In this document: piece after piece, positions 24,136 to 32,080 of the stretch | Position numbering within the stretch: the first letter of the stretch is position 1 | Layout: every line of letters starts with the position of its first letter | From: an uncultured Bermanella sp. | GTDB taxonomy: Bacteria; Pseudomonadota; Gammaproteobacteria; Pseudomonadales; Oceanobacteraceae | Length of the DNA: 32,080 nucleotides | Assembly (NCBI GenBank): GCA_913058575.1 | Contig: CAJXRF010000063.1 | Coordinates: forward strand, 1-32,080 | Direction of reading: 5' to 3' | Notes under the pieces: model-generated | What the model saw: only the letters and a program-made list of their open reading frames with translations | What the model was told of the DNA's origin: nothing | Databases searched by the model: none | Translations under genes and position numbers: made by a program

Positions 24136-24843
24136 CTATTCTTCGTTTATATATTCTAATACCGAATCAGATTCATATAACGTAATAAAAAGTAACAATT
24201 CCCGATATCTATTACCTTTAAACCAAAACGGATCATGCATAGCGTAGGTAAACAACAGTGAAAGCAGCAAATAAAAACTCACAATCGCAATATATAGCTC
24301 TTTTCCCTCTTCAGCACTGGGCGCTAAAGAAAAGATAATAGTAATCAATAAAGAGACACATACACCCACTAGCCATATTCGGAATACTGCTAACCCTTGG
24401 TCCTGTTGCAGCCTAGTTTGAATCAGTTCTTTTACCTTATCAAAAGGAAAATCCTTGTGTTTGTATATTTCATGCAATCCATCCTTAAACATGAAATAAC
24501 GTTCGTACTGATAGAATGTATAAGTTAGTAAGCGTTGATAGCGCCGAGTTTTTTCTTTGCCCACCCCATGTTTTTTAAGCAAGTAGAAATAGAAGATAGC
24601 CACCCCTGAAATGAGCCCAATAATGGAAAGCAAGATACTGTTTTTTTGATCTGTACCGATAAATTTAAACAGCACGCCCGTCAGAATAGACGAGAAAATC
24701 ATCAACGTGGCGACAACAAACAAAAACCAATAAAGATTTGGATTTGGTACCCCTTTAAAAAAGACTTTAATAGCCTGCCAACGGGTACATTCGTTGTATG
24801 TATCGCACGCAGTATGAAAATCGGTTAGGTTGTCCTTAACCAT
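24136..24843 (-). CDS. Four-helix membrane protein appended to the type I R-M operon
   Basis: This 235-aa protein has four hydrophobic segments in two pairs: about residues 38-60 and 68-88, then about residues 155-175 and 185-202. Between the pairs is a charged cytosolic-type domain of about 65 residues, rich in Lys, Arg, Glu and Tyr (KEKTRRYQRLLTYTFYQYERYF). The family is not recognised. The ATG is 16 bp after the hsdS stop on the same strand, so it is very likely the last gene of hsdR-hsdM-hsdS. A membrane protein is not a standard part of type I R-M; it could be an add-on effector, a membrane tether for the complex, or an unrelated passenger. Confidence 0.75.
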   Translation of the reverse strand: MVKDNLTDFHTACDTYNECTRWQAIKVFFKGVPNPNLYWFLFVVATLMIFSSILTGVLFKFIGTDQKNSILLSIIGLISGVAIFYFYLLKKHGVGKEKTRRYQRLLTYTFYQYERYFMFKDGLHEIYKHKDFPFDKVKELIQTRLQQDQGLAVFRIWLVGVCVSLLITIIFSLAPSAEEGKELYIAIVSFYLLLSLLFTYAMHDPFWFKGNRYRELLLFITLYESDSVLEYINEE

Positions 24844-24859
24844 TTTTTGATAACCCTTT

Positions 24860-26680
24860 TTAATTAAGTGCTTGTTCGGCCATGGAATCGGCTAGGTAAA
24901 GTTGGGTGGTTTGAGTTTCCCTCAGGCGTTTTTTTAGGGTGTCGCATATGGCCATGAGTTCATTAATTTTGGCTACGATACGAGGCTGCTCAGTTTCAGG
25001 AGGTACTGGCGTTATCAGGTCAGTTACATCATTCATTTTAAGATTGGGCTGCAAACCTGAGCCGCCAAACCTATTTCGATACAACCCTAATACAAAATTG
25101 CTCTGCATAAATTGATATAAAAACTGCGTGTTACTAAATGCCCTGATTGCAGCAACTCGCTGATTAAGTAGCGCATTATGGTAAGAAGCCGGACATGAAC
25201 TTACTTTTAGGCCATTAGATATGTATGGTCTAGTCAGCGCCATAACCAAGTCCCCCTCCTCTACTTTATAATTCTTATATTTTTCAGTAAAATTTTCTGG
25301 AAGGTACTCTTCAGTTTCGATCAGCTCTCCAACGCCTACATTCGTAATCTTTATAACGCGAGTACTACCTGTTTCATTGAAGTCTCCGCTTTTGAAAGAG
25401 TTTCCTGCAAAAACATAAGCTAAATCCCCTAAGCGTGAATACGTCCACCCCTTCGGCAGATCAAACGGCTTTTCATCATCACTGATTTCTGGAAGCGGCT
25501 TCTGCTTTTTAATTTTATTATTTTTTATCAACTGCTCTTTTTCTTTGGCGATTTTCTCTAGCAACACACTTGCGGGTTCGTCATTTGGGTCTTGTGGTAC
25601 TAGCTTGCCCATGACGGCCAGTTGCAGGATGGTTTGTTTTAGCTGGTCGATACTGTGCTCTGTGGTGAACAGTACATCGAAGTGTTGTGCTAAGCGGTTC
25701 CATGCTTGGTCAAAACTACTTACTTGGGAAGTACTTGTTTGAGAGTCGCTTTCTTTAGTGCCCGTTGTTTGTGCAGCGTTTAATAATGTATTAAGTAGGG
25801 TTTCTACTAGGGTTTGGTGGGCGGTTAAGCTGGTTTCGGTTTGCTGTTCTAATTGATCGCATAGGGCCATGAGTTCGTTGACTTTGGCGACGATGCGAGG
25901 TTGTTCGGCTTCAGGGGGGATTAAGACCACTACCTCACGAACTTTATCTGCATTTAGATTCAAAACAACCGCACCAGCAGCTGCTTTTTTAAACGCCTTA
26001 ATAATAAACGGTGACGACAAGAGTATATATAAATAGTCTTTATCTATTGATGGGGGAGGACTAATTCGTAACCATCCATCGTGAATACACCCTGTAATTT
26101 TTGATATATAGGGTCTGCCAAAGCTCATAGAGTTAGTTAATAAGAAATCTCCTGGATAAACCATCCTAGTTTTGGCTAACCCTTCCTTAATAATTCTTTC
26201 GTTTGTGGAAGTTATATATTTACCACCTTGCTCAGTATCACCAATTTTAATCCAATTGAGCCCTGCAGGGTCTTCTGTTAGAAAGGACTTTATTGGCCTC
26301 GGGGAACCACCTCGCTCAATTAAGGCAATATCGCCGAATAAGGAACTTTCCCAACCGTTCGGCAAATCAAACGACTTATTTCCTTCACTATTTTCCGCCA
26401 ACGGTTTCTGCTTTTTAATCTTACCATCTTTTATCAATTGCTCTTTTTCAGCCGCAATCTTTTCTAACAATACCGAAGCAGGCTCATCTTTCGGATTTTG
26501 CGGCACTAACAAACCACGCACAGCCAGCTCTAAAATCAACTCACGCAGTTTTTTAATTCCGTAAAGTTCTGTTTTTTTACTGCTGCCACGGCCTTGAGAA
26601 CCGCGCTTTTTTATGGCCGATGTCCATACATCTATATTTTCGGTGATCAACCGCTCGGCTGATGGTTTTGAGGCAGCCAT
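24860..26680 (-). CDS. hsdS: Type I restriction-modification specificity subunit
   Basis: This subunit recognises the split target sequence for the R-M complex and serves both methylase and nuclease. At 606 aa it is longer than the usual 400-450. Two target-recognition domains sit at about residues 105-260 and 410-565. Each is preceded by an almost identical block, LVPQxPxDEPASVLLEKIA with KEQLIKxxKIKKQKPL (near residues 57-95 and 362-400), and each is followed by PRIVAKxNELMAxCD helices, the spacer coiled coils. The N terminus has an extra basic 40-residue stretch. The start ATG overlaps the hsdM stop by one base (TAATG). The repeated blocks could allow domain exchange by recombination. Confidence 0.93.
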   Translation of the reverse strand: MAASKPSAERLITENIDVWTSAIKKRGSQGRGSSKKTELYGIKKLRELILELAVRGLLVPQNPKDEPASVLLEKIAAEKEQLIKDGKIKKQKPLAENSEGNKSFDLPNGWESSLFGDIALIERGGSPRPIKSFLTEDPAGLNWIKIGDTEQGGKYITSTNERIIKEGLAKTRMVYPGDFLLTNSMSFGRPYISKITGCIHDGWLRISPPPSIDKDYLYILLSSPFIIKAFKKAAAGAVVLNLNADKVREVVVLIPPEAEQPRIVAKVNELMALCDQLEQQTETSLTAHQTLVETLLNTLLNAAQTTGTKESDSQTSTSQVSSFDQAWNRLAQHFDVLFTTEHSIDQLKQTILQLAVMGKLVPQDPNDEPASVLLEKIAKEKEQLIKNNKIKKQKPLPEISDDEKPFDLPKGWTYSRLGDLAYVFAGNSFKSGDFNETGSTRVIKITNVGVGELIETEEYLPENFTEKYKNYKVEEGDLVMALTRPYISNGLKVSSCPASYHNALLNQRVAAIRAFSNTQFLYQFMQSNFVLGLYRNRFGGSGLQPNLKMNDVTDLITPVPPETEQPRIVAKINELMAICDTLKKRLRETQTTQLYLADSMAEQALN

Positions 26681-28185
26681 TACTTACTACCTTTAGCACT
26701 ATTCGTAGAACTATTTGAAAGAGCATTAGAAAGAATGTCTTTTAACTGGTCACGCAATTTTTGAATATCCGCTTGCTGTTTTGAATAATCCGCCAGCAAC
26801 TCTTCTGGGTCATGACTGATGACTTCACCCACGTGGGGGTTCTTAATGTCTAGATTGTAATTACTGGCAATAATGTCTTTTATGCTAACTTTCCAAGCTT
26901 GCTCATTTTCTTGGCGATTTTTACGCTTGGTTTTAGCAGCTATGTCTTTACCCTCGCCCCACCAGTCGGCGCAGGCTTCGAAGTCTGCCAGTTTCATTGG
27001 CTTAGTTTTATTGAAGGCTTTCACGCCACCTGGCAAGGGTACTTCGTAATACCAAACGTCTTTGGTGGGCTTACCTTTCTCGAAGAAAAGGATATTGGTT
27101 TTAATACTGGTATAAGGAGCAAATACAGAGTTAGGCAGGCGCACCACTGTGTGCAGGTTACACTCGTCTAGTAATAGCTTTTTAATTTTGGTTTTGACGC
27201 CCTCACCAAATAAGGTGCCGTCGGGCAATACTACGGCTGCGCGGCCTTTGTCGTTTAACACCTCAATGATGTATTGCAAAAACAAATCAGCGGTTTCGCG
27301 GGTTTGATATTCAGATGGAAAGTTCTTTTCTATGCCGTCTTCTTCGGTGCCACCAAAGGGTGGGTTAGATACCACTACGTCGACCATGTCGTCGTCATCT
27401 AAACTGGAAAGCGGTTTACTTAGGGTGTTGCCGTGGCGAATGTTTTTAGGCACTTCTATGCCGTGCAATAACATGTTGGTGGTACACAGTAAGTGCGGCA
27501 GTTGTTTTTTCTCTACCCCGTGCACACTGTCTTGCAGCTTTTGCTGGTCTTCGGAGGTTTTAACCTGCTTTTTTAATAAGTCTACGGTGCAGGCTAAAAA
27601 TCCACCGGTGCCACAGGCTGGGTCAAGTACACTTTCGCCTAGCTTGGGCTGCATCATGTGAATGATAAAACGGGTGACGGCGCGGGGGGTATAAAACTCT
27701 CCGGCGTTACCGGCGCTTTGTAGGTCTTTTAATATTTGCTCGTACAAATCACCAAACAGGTGACGTTGCTTTGAATCGGTGAAGTCTATGTCGTTTAGCT
27801 TGTTAATGACTTGGCGCAATAGTGTGCCGTTTTTCATGTAGTTAAAAGCATCGCTAAAGGCTTCTTTGGCCACATAACCGCGCGGGTTGGCTTTAATCGG
27901 TGCGGGTAAGTCTTTTAGGTTTTGAATCAGGTCGTTGTTTACGAATTCTAGTAGCTCGTTGCCTGTTATGCCCTGGCTATTGGCTGCCCAGTTGCGCCAT
28001 AGGTATTTTGTTGGAATGGGGGCTTTGTAGTTGTCTTGCTCGTCTTCTAGCTCTTCTTCTTGGGCGTCGAATATTTTAAGAAACAACAACCAAGATAACT
28101 GGCCTAAACGCTGTGCATCGCCATCGACCCCTGCGTCTTTGCGCATGATGTCTTGGATAGATTTAATGGCGCTTGAAATACTCAT
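26680..28185 (-). CDS. hsdM: Type I restriction-modification DNA methyltransferase subunit
   Basis: This is a 501-aa N6-adenine methyltransferase. The N-terminal helical domain (about 1-155) is of the HsdM_N type. The SAM-binding motif I is DPACGTGGF (188-196) and the catalytic motif IV NPPF is at 274-277. The C-terminal helices contact HsdS. It works as M2S for modification and R2M2S for restriction. The length and motifs are intact. It is downstream of hsdR with a 97-bp gap and upstream of hsdS with a one-base overlap. Confidence 0.96.
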   Translation of the reverse strand: MSISSAIKSIQDIMRKDAGVDGDAQRLGQLSWLLFLKIFDAQEEELEDEQDNYKAPIPTKYLWRNWAANSQGITGNELLEFVNNDLIQNLKDLPAPIKANPRGYVAKEAFSDAFNYMKNGTLLRQVINKLNDIDFTDSKQRHLFGDLYEQILKDLQSAGNAGEFYTPRAVTRFIIHMMQPKLGESVLDPACGTGGFLACTVDLLKKQVKTSEDQQKLQDSVHGVEKKQLPHLLCTTNMLLHGIEVPKNIRHGNTLSKPLSSLDDDDMVDVVVSNPPFGGTEEDGIEKNFPSEYQTRETADLFLQYIIEVLNDKGRAAVVLPDGTLFGEGVKTKIKKLLLDECNLHTVVRLPNSVFAPYTSIKTNILFFEKGKPTKDVWYYEVPLPGGVKAFNKTKPMKLADFEACADWWGEGKDIAAKTKRKNRQENEQAWKVSIKDIIASNYNLDIKNPHVGEVISHDPEELLADYSKQQADIQKLRDQLKDILSNALSNSSTNSAKGSK

Positions 28186-28282
28186 ATTGCTCTCTGTATA
28201 AATAACAAAACGGTTTGCACCTTACTGGCTACAAACCGTTTAAAATTTGATCGACATACTGGCTTAATACTTAGCCTATTAT

Positions 28283-30751
28283 TCAGGCTGTTTGTGGCTC
28301 GTGTTGCTGGGCCGTGTCGTATAAGGCGTCTTCTAATTCACTGATGGCTTGCTCGTATTGCTCTTTACCACCAAAGGCGTTCTTTTTGATTTCTATTGGT
28401 CGGCCAATTTTATCAAATGGCGTGACCTTAAGCACTTGCTTAGATTCTATTTCACTAATGCCGCTGTCGGCGTATTTATCTAATAGGGTATTGAGTACAG
28501 TTTGAGCAGTTTCGCTGTATTTGCCAAAGTAATTACGCTTTTTGACGTTGTCGGCACGCTCTTTACGGGTAAGCGGTGGCTGATCGAAGGCTACGTGACA
28601 GATTAAGTCGAATGGATCTAGTTCGCGGCTTACATCGTCTTCTAGGGCTTGCCAAATAACACCTTCGCTGGCTAATTCATCGATGATGGCTTGCTTACGC
28701 TCGGTGGCGTTCCATTTTTTTATGAAGTCACCCATGGTGGCAAACTGCTTGTGAATGGTGTTGCGGGTGTAGTCTTTGAATGATTCGGTGACGAGCTTGC
28801 CGTCGGTATCGTAATACTGCACGCGCTCGGCCATTTTTTTAACGGTAACGCCGCTTACATGGAATTTGATAAACTTTTCTTTTTCGTCATCGTTTATGGG
28901 GCCATCAGTCCATTCGCTATCAGTGCCTTGGCCGTTACCTTTGGCGCTGTATTCACCCTCTTCTTCGGCAACACCTTCACCTGTATTCTCATGGTCTTGG
29001 CCATCTCTATGTTCACTGTCTGTACTAGAGCTATCAATCTCCCCCTCGCCTTCAATGATTTCTTCTGACGTAGTGACCATGACTTTTTCTGGGGTGCCAT
29101 CAAAGCGCTCATCGGCAAACAACTCGGTGGCTTTTTTGAAGTCTAAAATGGTAAACCAAAGCTTGTTGTAGCGATCATCTATGCGAGTGCCGCGGCCAAT
29201 GATTTGCTTAAACTTGGTCATGGATTGAATGCCTTGATCGAGCACCACTAGCTTACAGGTTTTAGCATCTACCCCTGTGGTCATAAGCTCTGATGTAGTA
29301 GCAATAACAGGGTAAGGTTTTTTGGGGTTAATAAAGTTATCTAACTGGGCTTTACCAAGGTCATCATCCCCAGTGATTTTCATGACGTATTTTTCGTTCT
29401 TTTCCACTTGCTCTGAGTTTAGGTTTACCAAAGCACGGCGCATACGTTCGGCATGGTTAATGTCATTGCAAAAGACAATGGTTTTGGCCATGGGATCAGT
29501 ACGCTTTAAATAGGCGGTGATGGTTTCAGCCACCAGCTGGGTTCGTTCGTCAATAACTAGAGTACGATCAAAATCTTTGCCGTTATAAATACGGTCTTTA
29601 ATGGTTTCACCGTTTTTATCTACCTGGCCTTTCTCTGGTCTCCAGCCTTGTAAGTCTACGTCTATGTCTACCCGCACCACTTTATAAGGGGCGAGGAAGC
29701 CATCTTCTATGCCCTCTTTAAGTGAGTAGGTATATACAGGGTCACCAAAGTATTCGATGTTTGATACTTCGTCGGTTTCTTTGGGGGTAGCGGTTAAGCC
29801 TACCTGAGTGGCTGAGCCAAAGTATTCTAAGATTTCACGCCACGCGCTGTCCTCTGCGGCACTGCCACGGTGACACTCGTCTATAACGATTAAATCAAAG
29901 AAATCTGGGTCTACTTGCTTGTAGGCTTTTTGATGTTCTTCTGGCCCTGTTAACGCTTGATACAGCGCCAGGTGAATTTCGTATGCTGGGTCTACCGTGC
30001 GGCCGGTGATTTTGGTCATGGCTTCGCCAAACGGCTGAAAGTCATTAATGCGAGTTTGATCCACCAGTATATTACGGTCGGCTAGAAACAAAATCCGCTT
30101 CTTTTGTTTTGCTTTCCATAAGCGCCAAATGATTTGAAAGGCGGTATAGGTTTTACCTGTACCTGTGGCCATGACGAGTAGATTGCGGTCTTGCCCACGG
30201 GAAATGGCTTCTACAGTTTTGTTAATGGCTTGTAGTTGGTAATAACGTGGGGCTTTGCCACTGCCATCATCGTAATAATCTTGGGTGATGAAAGGTAACT
30301 GGTGATCTGTGTAGCCTTTAAAGGCGCAGTACTTATTCCATAATTGTTGCGGAGTTGGAAAGTCTTCTAGGGTGATTTGTGTTTCTAGCTGACCACCATT
30401 AGCTGGAGCGGTTTTGTCATGGAAGATAAAACCATCTCCGTTACTGGCAAAGGCAAACGGCACATCTAAAAGCCGAGCATAATCTAAGCCCTGCTGCATG
30501 CCTTTGCCTATATCGTGTTTATTGGCTTTGGCTTCTATTACCGCTAATGGCATGTTGGGTTTGTGGTACAAAACAATATCGGCTGACTTGACGGTTTTAC
30601 GCATACCGATGTTGCCACGGACGATAACCTTACCATCACGCAGCGCCACTTCTTGGCGAATTTGCAGCATGTCATCCCAGCCAGACGCTTTAACGGCGGG
30701 CAGAATGTATTTGCTGATGATGTCGGCTTCGCTGAGTGATTTTTTGTCCAT
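28283..30751 (-). CDS. hsdR: Type I restriction enzyme endonuclease/translocase subunit (EcoAI/FtnUII-like)
   Basis: This 822-aa motor nuclease cleaves unmodified DNA after ATP-driven translocation. The N-terminal PD-(D/E)xK nuclease motif is visible as ADIVLYHK (Asp58) and VIEAKA (Glu73, Lys75). The SF2 helicase follows with Walker A ATGTGKT (195-201), DECH box in [11 protein letters not shown] (near 288), LTATP motif III and the IGRGTRID arginine-finger motif VI. A Glu/Asp/Gly-rich linker (about 565-620) separates this from the C-terminal HsdM-binding helices. The N terminus [16 protein letters not shown] and the size fit the EcoAI/FtnUII group. It is the first gene of the hsd operon. All key residues are present, so it should be active. 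Confidence 0.95.
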   Translation of the reverse strand: MDKKSLSEADIISKYILPAVKASGWDDMLQIRQEVALRDGKVIVRGNIGMRKTVKSADIVLYHKPNMPLAVIEAKANKHDIGKGMQQGLDYARLLDVPFAFASNGDGFIFHDKTAPANGGQLETQITLEDFPTPQQLWNKYCAFKGYTDHQLPFITQDYYDDGSGKAPRYYQLQAINKTVEAISRGQDRNLLVMATGTGKTYTAFQIIWRLWKAKQKKRILFLADRNILVDQTRINDFQPFGEAMTKITGRTVDPAYEIHLALYQALTGPEEHQKAYKQVDPDFFDLIVIDECHRGSAAEDSAWREILEYFGSATQVGLTATPKETDEVSNIEYFGDPVYTYSLKEGIEDGFLAPYKVVRVDIDVDLQGWRPEKGQVDKNGETIKDRIYNGKDFDRTLVIDERTQLVAETITAYLKRTDPMAKTIVFCNDINHAERMRRALVNLNSEQVEKNEKYVMKITGDDDLGKAQLDNFINPKKPYPVIATTSELMTTGVDAKTCKLVVLDQGIQSMTKFKQIIGRGTRIDDRYNKLWFTILDFKKATELFADERFDGTPEKVMVTTSEEIIEGEGEIDSSSTDSEHRDGQDHENTGEGVAEEEGEYSAKGNGQGTDSEWTDGPINDDEKEKFIKFHVSGVTVKKMAERVQYYDTDGKLVTESFKDYTRNTIHKQFATMGDFIKKWNATERKQAIIDELASEGVIWQALEDDVSRELDPFDLICHVAFDQPPLTRKERADNVKKRNYFGKYSETAQTVLNTLLDKYADSGISEIESKQVLKVTPFDKIGRPIEIKKNAFGGKEQYEQAISELEDALYDTAQQHEPQTA

Positions 30752-30982
30752 GTGCCGCGAACGTCCTTACGTGCTTTGAGCTTCTATCTACTGATACTAA
30801 AGAATGAACCTTGCTGGAAGGTTGCGCCAAATTGGTACACTCTCCTTAATTCACACTTTTATACAGGATTGTGACGTATTTCACCACATTTGCTGTAGGG
30901 ATTTACTGTTCTTAACAGTGGGATAATGACATGTATCACCCGCTAATTAACAGAATAAGCCCCTGATAAATAACAAAATTAG

Positions 30983-31537
30983 CTAAAACCGAATCTCATA
31001 CTCATGATAAGCCGAGTCAATATCCGCCTGAGTGAGCCCGATATAGCGCATGGTCACCCCTGAATCTTTGTGATTTAACACCTTACAAATTCGCTCTATG
31101 CGCTCCCCTGCTGAATACATGGTCCAGCCTAGGGTTTTACGCATACTGTGGGTACCCAGTTTAAGACCTAGAATACCCCCTACTTCTTTAAACGCAGCTG
31201 ATACCGACTGTCTTGAGATGGGTTTATTTTTAGCGCGATTACAGTCCACCTGAAATAGATAATTATGATGTGGGTTTAACTTATGACGGCGCTGCACCAC
31301 GGACATGGCTGTGGCATTTAGGGGGATGGATCGGCGTTTTTTGGTTTTACCTTCTATAAGAGTGAGTTTACCGGTTAAAGCATGCTCCATGGTGATTAAG
31401 CGTAAGTCGCTAATTCTAAGAGCCGCATTCACCCCAAAGATCCACATATGGCTATAAATACTGCCGTAGTGTTTTTCTAATAGTGAAGCTATTCGTTTTA
31501 TTTCTTCTTTGGATTTAACCGCGTCGACTATCTGCAT
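30983..31537 (-). CDS. Minimal tyrosine recombinase (catalytic domain only)
   Basis: This 184-aa protein carries the whole tyrosine recombinase active site: Arg41 (ALRISDL), Lys67 region (GKTKKRR), His130/Arg133 (HSMRKT), His156 (LNHKDSG) and the nucleophile Tyr165 (MRYIG). There is no separate core-binding domain beyond about 25 residues, so it is the size of FimB/FimE-type invertases rather than of phage integrases (300-400 aa). It is on the same strand as the hsd operon, 231 bp upstream of hsdR. It may mobilise the defence island or invert a nearby switch; candidate binding sites are at 31634-31660 and 31954-31986. Confidence 0.88.
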   Translation of the reverse strand: MQIVDAVKSKEEIKRIASLLEKHYGSIYSHMWIFGVNAALRISDLRLITMEHALTGKLTLIEGKTKKRRSIPLNATAMSVVQRRHKLNPHHNYLFQVDCNRAKNKPISRQSVSAAFKEVGGILGLKLGTHSMRKTLGWTMYSAGERIERICKVLNHKDSGVTMRYIGLTQADIDSAYHEYEIRF

Positions 31538-31633
31538 GTTACACCCTCACAATTGACTAAGTGTTAGGTGTTTTATACCGCAGGTTGGATTTCCCACAAT
31601 GGGTGATTTGAAGACAGATATTGGAGGGCTTGG

Positions 31634-31660
31634 CTAGGTGACAAAACTATATTGTGTCGG
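31634..31660 (+). other. Candidate recombinase core site A
   Basis: CTAGGTGACAAAAC followed by TATA then TTGTGTCGG: imperfect inverted arms (GACAAAA against TTGTGTC) around a short spacer, the architecture of tyrosine-recombinase core sites. It lies 97 bp upstream of the 184-aa recombinase gene. It matches site B over the left arm except at one position. Confidence 0.45.
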
Positions 31661-31741
31661 TTAAACATCCACTTTAAAACTTTGATAATGCAAGATCCCT
31701 AGGCGACTCCCTTACCCAAACAACCAGCACTAACTATCTTT

Positions 31742-31801
31742 TATTGGCTGGATTATTGGCTGGATTATTGGCTGGATTATTGGCTGGATTATTGGCTGGA
31801 T
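31742..31801 (+). repeat. 12-bp tandem repeat (VNTR)
   Basis: Five perfect copies of TATTGGCTGGAT, ending in a palindromic GGATTATTAATCC. It lies between candidate core sites A and B. Apart from these repeats, 31538-32080 holds no ORF I can support. Confidence 0.95.
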
Positions 31802-31953
31802 TATTAATCCAATCAAACCAACACCAAATAAAACACTATAAGCCCCCTATATTTTACTGACTTTAGGGCATTTAATGTAATTATGTCTATTTAGCCACCT
31901 TCAAATTATTGACCGGATTAATAGCAGGATTATTGCTAAAAAACCAGGGTCTT

Positions 31954-31986
31954 CTAGCTGACAAAACACCATTGTGCCACCTAGCC
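31954..31986 (+). other. Candidate recombinase core site B
   Basis: CTAGCTGACAAAACACCATT followed by GTGCCACCTAGCC. The left arm matches site A (CTAGGTGACAAAAC) and the right arm, read on the other strand, begins GGCTAGGTG, again like site A. So both direct and inverted readings relate it to site A, 320 bp away. Confidence 0.45.
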
Positions 31987-32080
31987 AAAAAGCATTCAAA
32001 CCTCATGAATTTTTTGGCTTAGTCACCCCAAAGCCTCAAGCGCATCGCTCAAGTTTTGTGGCGCCATAAACATATCAGTT

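Noticed and set aside
24011-24247. 78-codon plus-strand ORF between the ATPase gene and the membrane protein gene
   Set aside because: Overlaps the end of the minus-strand membrane protein gene, has no ribosome-binding site and has biased composition.
31742-31801. 12-bp repeats considered as a plasmid-type iteron origin
   Set aside because: No replication initiator gene or DnaA-type boxes are nearby; the repeats sit next to a recombinase gene.

Overview
The window looks like an accessory stretch of a gammaproteobacterial chromosome, probably from a marine or aquatic species. The DNA is AT-leaning. The left end carries integron-type attC sites and promoterless cassette genes, and the rest holds recombinases, defence genes and surface or lipid-active proteins. 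Genus cannot be told from the sequence. No rRNA, tRNA or CRISPR array was seen.

Layout. (1) 1-3.7 kb: a cassette array with no integron integrase in view (CALIN-like). It has short genes (rpiB-like isomerase, zinc-ribbon membrane protein, unknown protein, GNAT acetyltransferase, a reversed lipoprotein gene, two eroded ORFs) separated by palindromic attC-like sites, two of them identical over 50 bp. An IS6/IS26-family transposase remnant lies inside it. (2) 3.7-5.6 kb: a zinc-dependent phospholipase C-like secreted protein and a PlsC-like acyltransferase whose catalytic His is Gln. (3) about 5.85-13.3 kb: a compact integrative element. Each end carries a pair of repeats built on ACTTTGGCCGCTTAGCT, about 60 bp apart. 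Inside are two AlpA-like proteins, two small unknown proteins, a possible 10-codon ORF under a perfect Shine-Dalgarno, and a tightly overlapping three-gene recombinase operon (178, 646 and 1006 aa). Its logic recalls Tn554-type, RIT, SE and Gamma-Mobile-Trio elements, but the family assignment is not proven here. (4) 13.9-20.4 kb: a DUF2157-like polytopic membrane protein; a stand-alone beta-rich domain protein followed by a PI-PLC that carries the same domain at its N terminus; a collagen-like lipoprotein with a 9-bp VNTR; and an exported coiled-coil plus putative beta-barrel protein. (5) 20.5-31.5 kb: a defence island on the minus strand, with an ATPase plus HNH nuclease pair (Septu-like), a broken GIY-YIG/DUF4357 gene behind it, and a type I R-M operon (hsdR-hsdM-hsdS) extended by an unknown four-helix membrane protein gene. 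(6) 31.0-32.1 kb: a minimal 184-aa tyrosine recombinase with two similar imperfect-palindrome sites and a 12-bp VNTR upstream, possibly the mobility module of the defence island.

The window reads as layers of mobile DNA: integron cassettes, an IS relic, a self-contained recombinase-trio element and a defence island with its own small recombinase. The best candidate for an under-described system is the 5.85-13.3 kb trio element with its paired end repeats. Next are the membrane protein appended to the type I R-M operon and the duplicated-domain PI-PLC pair.
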